From: Procambarus clarkii
Taxonomy: Eukaryota > Arthropoda > Malacostraca > Decapoda > Cambaridae
NCBI RefSeq assembly: GCF_040958095.1
Contig: NC_091237.1
Span: forward strand, 13,177,241 to 13,241,240
Direction of reading: 5' to 3'
DNA length: 64,000 nt
Part shown: positions 56,041-64,000 of the stretch, piece after piece
Layout: every line of letters starts with the position of its first letter
Position numbering within the stretch: position 1 is the first letter of the stretch
Program-made: the position numbers and the translations under genes
The notes under the pieces: model-generated
What the model saw: only the letters and a program-made list of their open reading frames with translations
Databases searched by the model: none
Told to the model about the DNA's origin: nothing

Positions 56041-56044
56041 GTGA

Positions 56045-56045
<1 letters not shown>

Positions 56046-56111
<66 letters not shown>

Positions 56112-56150
56112 CATACACATACATACATGCATACATATATATATATATAT
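56046..56150. repeat. (CA)n/(TA)n compound microsatellite
   Basis: Starts at the LINE 3' end: about 10 CA, about 19 TA, then catacata-type repeats. Confidence 0.95.
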
Positions 56151-57815
56151 ATCTCCCCCCTCCACCCTTCCCCCTGTGTCCTGTATATCTGGTGGACTGC
56201 AACACACCCTCAGCCCAAGACACTTGTCTTGAACACCTGCATCATTAAAAATACAACAAGATTTAAGGGTGAAAAGTTGTAATTATTTTTGTAACTTGTT
56301 TTAGTTGTCCTTAAAATGATATAGTTTGTATATAATTATAATGCGCCTAACTTTTACAATCCCAAAGGATTTGCTGAAGGACGTCTCGGTTTGAGATGTA
56401 AGGGTGTCCAGACTTGTGAATTTAAAATAATTAAGAAAACCACTTAATTATATAATGGTATTAAAAATCATGTTCCACAGACCTATGAGACCAATATCAA
56501 GCAAAAGTAGGTATTCAAAGTCTTGTCTCCACAACTTAGTACTGTGACTCAATCATTCCACAAGTAAAGAAACTACCAAAGAGACCTGACCTCATTAACT
56601 ACTGTGCATAACTGTTGTCACCAGCAATGTCATAAGTTGTATTGCAGCATGGAATATATTGGAAGGTTTAAAACATAAATGTGGTAATTGGAGTAGAATG
56701 TTTGTTGCATTGTTGATAGTTAACATGTGATAACTGTTCAAATTGTGCATTATTCTCATGAGTAAATGGAGCACAACATAAAATAATACTTTCTGGCAAT
56801 TTTTTTTTTTTTTTTTAAGCGTTGCTGATAAGTGGAAACCCCAATTTCAGATGGTTGTCTTCCTCTTTGTGTATTGATAAATCAGAGGAGGTCAAGCCAA
56901 GGAATAGTATCTTGTGTAGAGGGTGTGTCATCTTCAGTGTGAAGTGGGTATATTTGTTGTCAGTTCCTGTATCTGCAGGTATTAGTTTCTTATCACAGAT
57001 CCCTGGCACGATACTAGCTGAGGGTCAGCTTATATTTGTTATATGCTGTTTCATTTATTTTGACTGACATCTTAGGAATGTACATCATCTTAGCGTCTAG
57101 GAAAATATTAAAGAAGTGCTTGTGCTGTGATAAACTTGACATGTGGTTTGTCTGTTAATGGATAAAACTATGAAACTCTTAATTTCTATAACATGAAGCC
57201 TCAAAACTTTTAAGTTAACCAATTGTGGGAACGTGTTACAGAAGCACATGACTCGCACACATAGTCTGTACAGTGTAAATAATATTAGGCGAGTAATAAT
57301 AGAGATGTTTCCTAAGGATCACAAGCAATTGTATTAAGAAAATGAAGTGGGCTTTTTGCCTTCTATGAAGAATATTCCTAAGTCAAGCAAGTTGTTGTTG
57401 AAGCAGCACAAAAATTTATTGATGATAACAGATTAGCGTTTTGTAAATAATATAAATATTGTTATGTACATGGTAATGTACACGTTCAGGTTGAATTGTT
57501 GTCTAAGATTTACCAAGCTGTGTACTTCTGCTCTCAAGGTCCGCAGTTTCACTCCATTAGCCCAACACTTTCACTTGATGGAATAAATATGTACCTCTCA
57601 CACTGTTCATCTGACGTTTGCAAATGTTTGTCTTCATATTCAAGTGCAACATTATTCAGATGAATAGTTGCTGCCTGTTCCTAGTGCACAAGGCTAATTC
57701 CTGTCACTCCAGGATGCACGTCTATCACTGTCTACTCCCACATTCCTCTTTCTCTGCATTCTTTCATCTATCCTTCCTTTTCCTACCCCTCAATGACTTG
57801 CATCTCTTGTATATG
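56151..57815. other. No gene seen
   Basis: AT-rich intergenic or distal UTR sequence. A run of about 19 T lies near 56801-56817. No supported gene. Confidence 0.45.
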
Positions 57816-57918
<103 letters not shown>

Positions 57919-57920
57919 GC

Positions 57921-58177
57921 TAGTAGCCAGAATGTCGTACTCGGCCTACTATGCAAGACCTGATTTGCCTAATAAGCCAAGTTTTCCTGAATTTTTCAAT
58001 ATTTTTTTAAGAAATGATAAAGCTATCCATTTCATTATGAGTTAATTTCTTTTAAATTTGAGTTGAAACTAACATAGATATATGACCAAACCTAACTAAC
58101 CCTACCAACCTATCACTCAGCCTATTAGGCAAATCAGGCCTTGCATAGTAGGCCGAGAAGTGCGTTCTGGCTTCTAG
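57921..58177. mobile_element. Palindromic MITE embedded in (TA)n
   Basis: Inverted ends of about 57 bp: left tagtagccagaatgtcgtac then tcggcctactatgcaagacc; right ggccttgcatagtaggccga then gaagtgcgttctggcttcta. Internal AT-rich spacer with ccaaacctaactaacccta. Both sides are TA repeats, so a TA target is likely. Confidence 0.85.
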
Positions 58178-58180
58178 GTA

Positions 58181-58182
<2 letters not shown>

Positions 58183-58252
<70 letters not shown>

Positions 58253-58254
58253 TA

Positions 58255-58326
<72 letters not shown>

Positions 58327-58350
58327 GTGTATACATATATAATATATATG

Positions 58351-58418
<68 letters not shown>

Positions 58419-58480
58419 GTGTATACATATATAATATATATGTATTTTTATATATATTGTATACATATACAGTATATATA
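58183..58480. repeat. (TA)n microsatellite, right of MITE, with internal duplications
   Basis: Long TA tracts with two direct copies of aatgtgtatacatatataat then atatatgtatttttat (about 58324-58360 and 58416-58452). Confidence 0.95.
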
Positions 58481-60405
58481 AAAAATTATCTTCTGGTGTA
58501 GCTAATCTTCAATATGTTTTCTTTGAAATACATCTACTGTATTTCTCTTGTAAAGAGGTCGGTCCTTCCAGATGCATATTTTGTTTAATAATGAGCTATA
58601 TGATTCTTGTCTTAAGCTGGAAGGTTGCATGTTTGTTTCACATTTAATGTTAAAATACAATTGTGCTTAGAAGAGAAATAGCCACCTCTATCATAAATGT
58701 ATTTGTTGTACATTCATATTTCATTGGTTATGTTGAAAACTTTAATCCTTTCTTCAGATAAGCTTTGTGTTGTTGTATGTTAATTGAAACCCATTTATTA
58801 TCAGTATTTTTATTCCTTAACCATTGGTTGGGATTTTTTTCTCTAACTAATAAACCATAGATTATGGTTTAACTATATTTATTTAAATTGGTGCATTATT
58901 GCTGGTTGTTGGCACAACTCCACATGATCTGGTCTTTGTATGCTAAGTAGAAAAGAATATGTTTAGCTTTACTGAGTCATGCACTGGAGATGACCTTGCT
59001 ATGCTCATGTGGAAGAGAGAATTAGCCTCTACTCGTGTGTGCAACAAGTGATCAGATAATGTGGAGTTGGATTTGCCCAGGAGCGGCACAAGTGCACCTT
59101 GCCGACAGCTGAGGAAGCACCAGGGAGGATCACCACTATAACCACCTGCTAAATAACCATCAATGTCCAGGGATTTAGCACAGATGGATCTTCTATATAG
59201 ATAGTGTAGTAGGTTATCAGTCACACTTGCAATGTGTATACAGGAACTTCAATGTTAGGGATAAAGTGGGTTAAATAGAACGGCATCTCGTGTCTTCGAG
59301 ACCTCAAGCTTTTCACCACGCGCTTGTGTTGTGTAGTTGCAAGTAAAAAATATCTATTCATGGGACTAGTTTGTTGTCAAGTATTTTTAGTGCGTATTCA
59401 GTGTATTCAATGTCTGCTAATACTTAGTCAGTGGATGATTTGTTTGACCTAAAGGTTGTCACTCGGGTTCACAGGTGGTGGTGTTTGTGTGAGGTGATTT
59501 AACAATACCACTTTGAAACTTATGCCAAAGTTTGTACTACTTATTCGTTGTTGCTCAGAATGTGGAAAAAATGATTGTGGTATATACACCTCAAACTAAG
59601 TATTTTTTTTTTTTAAGCTATGTAATTTACTTTTACAAATTTTCATAAAATTCATAATTTACAAGTAGAATATTTTGAAGACTGGTCAAAAATTTGGAGA
59701 ATTAATGACTATCAAAGAATCTAAATTTGTGCCACAAGCAGAAGTCAATAATTAGTACCTCGATATTGTAATGTACTGGATTTTGTCTAGTATTTCTTTC
59801 ATAAATTGAGAAATTAAAAGTACTGTATCATGAATAATAGTTTCTCCCCTACAGCTTCTCTCAGTTGCCGTGCATTCCTCCTTGTCCTTCCTAAATGAAC
59901 TTCCCATTTTTCCAGCCAAACTGATTTTCTCGCAGAGCATTGTGAACTGTGTTGTAAAATGTCCCATTGATGGCATGTTAAAATTTTAAAAGAAGTAAAT
60001 CCTATCGTTTTGCTACTGTAGTTTCATTTATCCTGCTTTAGTATGAGAGTTTAACACTTATCCACCCTGTCCAAATTACATACCATGGAAAAAAATAAAC
60101 CATCCATTCTAGTGCTACATGTCAACATTACTGTACATAAATTACATGGTACATGACAGCAAGTGAACTGATTGTGTGTGTACCTCTGCAGATAACAATG
60201 GGTGAGACCTAACTAGGTAACTCTAAAGTGCTACTGGAGTGCCAGTGAAAGCAGTGGAGTGTGAAAGATTTTTTTTTTCTTTGTTGTTGGGGGAGAAAGA
60301 TCCATTACATAGGCACTGGAACTTTTCCAGGGACCCTGAAACAGTTGGATGTAGTCCGGAACAGTGCTGAGTCTGGTTCTCTACAACACATTCAGGCTTT
60401 ATAGA
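58481..60405. other. No gene seen
   Basis: About 1.9 kb of AT-rich sequence with no supported gene, RNA or transposon. Confidence 0.45.
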
Positions 60406-60409
60406 CCAA

Positions 60410-62340
60410 TTTGAATGTGCTTTCCTACCTATTCAAATAGGTACCTTTCTACCTTTTCAGATAGGTATCTTTCTACATTTTCAGACAGATACTTTTCTAC
60501 CTATTCCTATGAAAACTAGTTACTGTCTTCTACATGTGCCTTTTCTACTTATTCAAATACACTATTCTGATAGGTATATTTTTACCTGTTTAAGTAGGTC
60601 CTTTTCAACTTATGAGAAGTTACTTTTTCTACCTATTCAAATATGTACTTTTCTACATATCTTTATGAAAACTAGATACTGTCTCCTTTTTACATGTACC
60701 TATTTTACCAAATAGGTAAGATTTTATGATTTTGTATTTTTTACCAAATAGGTACATGTAAAAAGGAGACAGTACCTAGTTTTCATAAAGATATGTAGAA
60801 AAGTACATATTTGAATAGGTAGAAAAAGTAACTACTCATAAGTTGAAAAGGACCTACTTAAACGGGTAAAAATAAACCTATCAAATAGTGTACTTCTAAA
60901 TGGGTACTTCTGCGTATTCAAATAGGTATTTCTACCTATTCAAATAGGTACTTTTCTATACGAAAATTAGTCTTCCACATTTGTTGGACTTCATTATTGC
61001 AGATTTGAACATTCTACATATTTGGATAGGTACTACCTATTCAAATAGGTATTTTATACCTATTCAAATAGGTACTTTTCTTTCCTTATGAAATTACTGT
61101 TTTCCACATTTGTTGGACTGGATTATTGCAAATTTTAACATGCGACCTATTTGGATAGGTACTTTATACCTATTCAAATAGGTACTTTATACCTATTCAA
61201 ATAGGTACTTTATACCTATTCAAATAGGTACTTTATACCTATTCAAATAGGTACTTTTCTTTCCTTATGAAATTAGTTTTCCACATTTGTTGGACTTGAT
61301 TATTGCAAATCTGAACATATTCTATAAATTTGGATAAATACTACCTATTCAAATAGGTACTACCTATTTGGATAGGTACTACCTATTCAAATAGGTAATA
61401 CCTATTCAAATAGGTACTTTTCTTTCCTGATGAAATTACCATTTTCCACATTTGTTGGACTGGATTATTGCAAATCTGAACATATTTTATCAATTTGGAT
61501 AAATACTACCTATTCAAATAGGTACTACCTATTCAAATAGGTACTACCTATTCAAATAGGTATTTTATACCTATTCAAATAGGTACTTTTCTTTCCTTAT
61601 GAAATTACTGTTTTCCACATTTGTTGGACTTGATTATTGCAAATCTGAACATATTTTATCAATTTGGATAAATACTACCTATTCAAATAGGTACTACCTA
61701 TTCAAATAGGTACTACCTATTCAAATAGGTATTTTATACCTATTCAAATAGGTACTTTTCTTTCCTTATGAAATTACTGTTTTCCACATTTGTTGGACTT
61801 GATTATTGCAAATCTGAACATATTTTATCAATTTGGATAAATACTACCTATTCAAATAGGTACTACCTATTCAAATAGGTACTACCTATTCAAATAGGTA
61901 CTACCTATTCAAATAGGTACTACCTATTCAAATAGGTACTTTTCTTTCCTGATGAAATTACTGTTTTCCACATTTGTTGGACTTGATTATTGCAAATCTG
62001 AACATATTTTATCAATTTGGATAAATACTACCTATTCAAATAGGTACTACCTATTCAAATAGGTACTACCTATTCAAATAGGTACTTTTCTTTCCTGATG
62101 AAATTACTGTTTTCCACATTTGTTGGACTGGATTATTGCAAATTTGAACATTCTACCTATTTGAATAGGTAGTACCTATTTGAATAGGTAGTACCTATTT
62201 GAATAGGTAGTACCTATTTGAATAGGTAGTACCTATTTGAATAGGTAGTACCTATTCAAATAGGTACTTTTCAAAATATCCTTATGAAAACTTGTCTTCT
62301 ACATTTGTTGGAATTTATTAATACAAATTTGTTAATATAC
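60410..62340. repeat. Nested palindrome satellite (tacctattcaaataggta)
   Basis: About 40-50 copies of the near-perfect 18-bp palindrome tacctattcaaataggta (8-bp arms, CA centre). Between about 60550 and 60905 they sit in a long imperfect inverted repeat with its axis near 60732. From 60970 to 62310 nine copies of a 130-185-bp unit recur, each with ttccacatttgttggact and gattattgcaaatctgaac; unit length varies with the number of embedded palindromes. In 62155-62250 the palindromes appear with a TG centre instead of CA. Confidence 0.93.
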
Positions 62341-62410
62341 CTATTTATTATCACCATGGGAATATTCATGGGCAACAAGGCGAGAGTCGGGGCTACAGGA
62401 AAAAGGACTC

Positions 62411-62443
62411 CTATCTTGAGGTTATCTTGAGATGATTTCGGGG

Positions 62444-62477
<34 letters not shown>

Positions 62478-62690
62478 TCCCCCCGCGGCCCGGTCCTCGA
62501 CCAGGCCTCCACCCCCCAGGAAGCAGCCCGTGACAGCTGACTAACACCCAGGCACCTATTTTACTGCTAGGTAACAGGGTGAAAGAAACTCTGCCCAATG
62601 TTTCTCGCCGGCACCTGGGATCGAACCCAGGACCACAGGATCACAAGTCCAGCGTGCTGTCCACTCGGCCGACCAGCTCCCCCGACTCGC
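62411..62690 (-). mobile_element. tRNA-derived SINE, nearly complete
   Basis: The minus strand begins gggagctggtcggccgagtgg (A-box-like), has B box gggttcgatcccaggtgcc, and continues into ggtgcctgggtgttagtcag and ggaggcctggtcgaggaccg. An internal poly-T run (about 62446-62475 on +) has expanded in the tail region. Best copy of this family in the window. Confidence 0.9.
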
Positions 62691-62756
62691 ACACACCTGA
62701 AACCTAACTCCCAAGTTTACTGCATTACAATGCACGTGTTGCCACCAATGGCAGGT

Positions 62757-62784
62757 GTTTTTTTTTTTTTTTTTTTTTTTTTTT
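62757..62784. repeat. Poly-T tract
   Basis: About 25 consecutive T. Confidence 0.95.
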
Positions 62785-63405
62785 ACGTCCTGAGTAGGTA
62801 GTGCCAAAAAACCAGCACAATGTTATGAAAAGCCCCTTTCTGATGGGTTTCTGGGACCCTCCCTTCTTTCAGGTGCTTTTGGTTTTCTTGGCTAAATGAC
62901 AGGTGCAAGGCTTGAGGAGAATGGAGAGTACATAGTTCCACCTGCACACCACAAAGGGACTAACGATAATAGTTTAATTTATTGAGTTCTGTTTTGAGAC
63001 ATGCCCTCATTTTCTATGCTTTTACTTTATGGATTTATGTTTAGGTTCTCCCACTTTTCTAGGGGTGTTTTCTTTGTAGGGCAATAAAGGATCCCCTGCT
63101 CCTTGCTTCTGTGAATGCATGTGTGTATGTATGCAAGTGTATAAAGTATATATGGAAGGTGATCAGAATTACATTTCACCTTTGTAAATGCACATTAATG
63201 ACTATGTAGGGTATACGTAAATCTGTGTATCTATGTATTTACCTATATAGGTTAGCTTAGCATTTTAAAAGCACCGAATCACCTTCAGTGGTTGATTGTT
63301 CAATAAACCCCTGAACTATATGTTTAACACTTCTCTAACCCTGTCCATGGAGGACAGAAGAAAATGTATATATGCTGGTTAGCATTGTAAATGTGGCGCC
63401 ACGTC
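62785..63405. other. No gene seen
   Basis: Non-repetitive sequence with no supported gene. Confidence 0.4.
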
Positions 63406-63409
63406 TGTG

Positions 63410-63447
63410 GTAGGAAGGAAGGAAGGAAGGAAGGAAGGAAGGAAGGA

Positions 63448-63538
<91 letters not shown>

Positions 63539-63870
63539 AAGAGAGAGGGGAGAGAAAGAGAGAGGAGAGAGAGAAAGAGAGAGGAGAGAGAGAAGAGGAG
63601 AGAGAGAGAGAAGAGGAGAGAGGAGAGAAGAGAGAGGAGAGAAGAGAGAGGAGAGAAGAGAGAGGAGAGAAGAGAGAGGAGAGAAGAGAGAGGAGAGAAG
63701 GGAGAGGAGAGAAGAGAGAGGAGAGAAGGGAGAGGAGAGAAGAGAGAGGAGAGAAGAGAGAGGAGAGAAGAGAGAGGAGAGAAGAGAGAGGAGAGGGAGG
63801 AGAGAAGAGAGAGGAGAGGAGAGAGAGGAGAGGAGGAGAGAGGGAGAGAGAGGGAGAGGGAGGAAGGGAG
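63410..63870. repeat. Purine-only (GGAA)n, (GA)n and gagagaagaga repeat
   Basis: About nine GGAA units, a long GA tract to about 63530, then an 11-16-bp gagaggagagaag repeat. The + strand is pure purine for about 450 bp, so Arg/Glu-rich frames here are artefacts. Confidence 0.97.
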
Positions 63871-64000
63871 GGGGGTGTTTAGTCTCTGGCAGGCTTACAA
63901 TAATTTGCAGGGGCCTACTGTGGACTGAATTGACAGAGCTCTGTAAATAGCAGCACTAAGGAGCTACCATAAGAGCCCCACTCAGAAAGATTACAGAGGG

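Noticed and set aside
56041..56232. Frames of YIYIYI repeats here and at 57618-58434
   Set aside because: Translations of TA microsatellites.
62600..62690. tRNA gene from A and B boxes
   Set aside because: Cloverleaf is incomplete and the sequence continues into a shared repeat tail, so it is a SINE head. The same applies at 18786-19035 and 23561-23705.
63391..63928. Arg/Glu-rich frames
   Set aside because: Translation of a purine-only microsatellite.

Overview
This is eukaryotic, intron-rich and extremely repeat-rich DNA. It fits an arthropod, and the dispersed repeat families resemble those I associate with decapod crustaceans (crayfish, shrimp, crab). That assignment is inference from repeat style and from the one gene present; I cannot name a species. 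There is no sign of prokaryotic gene organisation, CRISPR arrays or operons.

The only host gene I can support is the 3' portion of a GDNF-receptor-like (Gfrl/GFR-alpha-like) gene on the + strand. Eight coding exons (15086-15308, 17273-17410, 20210-20415, 21520-21831, 24267-24536, about 28961-29160, 47123-47242, 52053-52274) join with matching splice phases 2, 2, 1, 1, 1, 0, 0. They encode about 560 residues: two ten-cysteine GDNF/GAS1-type domains, a Pro/Thr-rich linker, a further ten-cysteine module of von Willebrand C-like spacing, a GVFLFIGYS-type module, and a C-terminal hydrophobic segment typical of GPI anchoring. The 5' exons and signal peptide are not recognised and probably lie upstream of the window.

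Layout: 0.3-6.7 kb holds three large minisatellites (18-bp, 32-bp and 19-22-bp units) and C-rich low-complexity DNA. 7-9.2 kb holds a foldback element and two copies of one terminal-inverted-repeat MITE. 9.2-14 kb is a decayed I-like LINE. 15-53 kb is the Gfrl gene, its introns filled with LINE fragments, tRNA-derived SINEs, MITEs and minisatellites, including a 27-bp array that starts exactly at a splice donor, a 26-bp array of about 1.6 kb, and a DIRS-like tyrosine-recombinase relic on the minus strand. 53-64 kb is downstream sequence with another dead LINE, a TA-embedded MITE, a nested palindrome satellite at 60.4-62.3 kb, a SINE, and a purine-rich microsatellite.

The long open frames at 0.3-3.6 kb, 4.1-5.9 kb and 22.0-23.2 kb are products of tandem repeats whose unit length is a multiple of three or whose units lack stops. 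They should not be read as genes.
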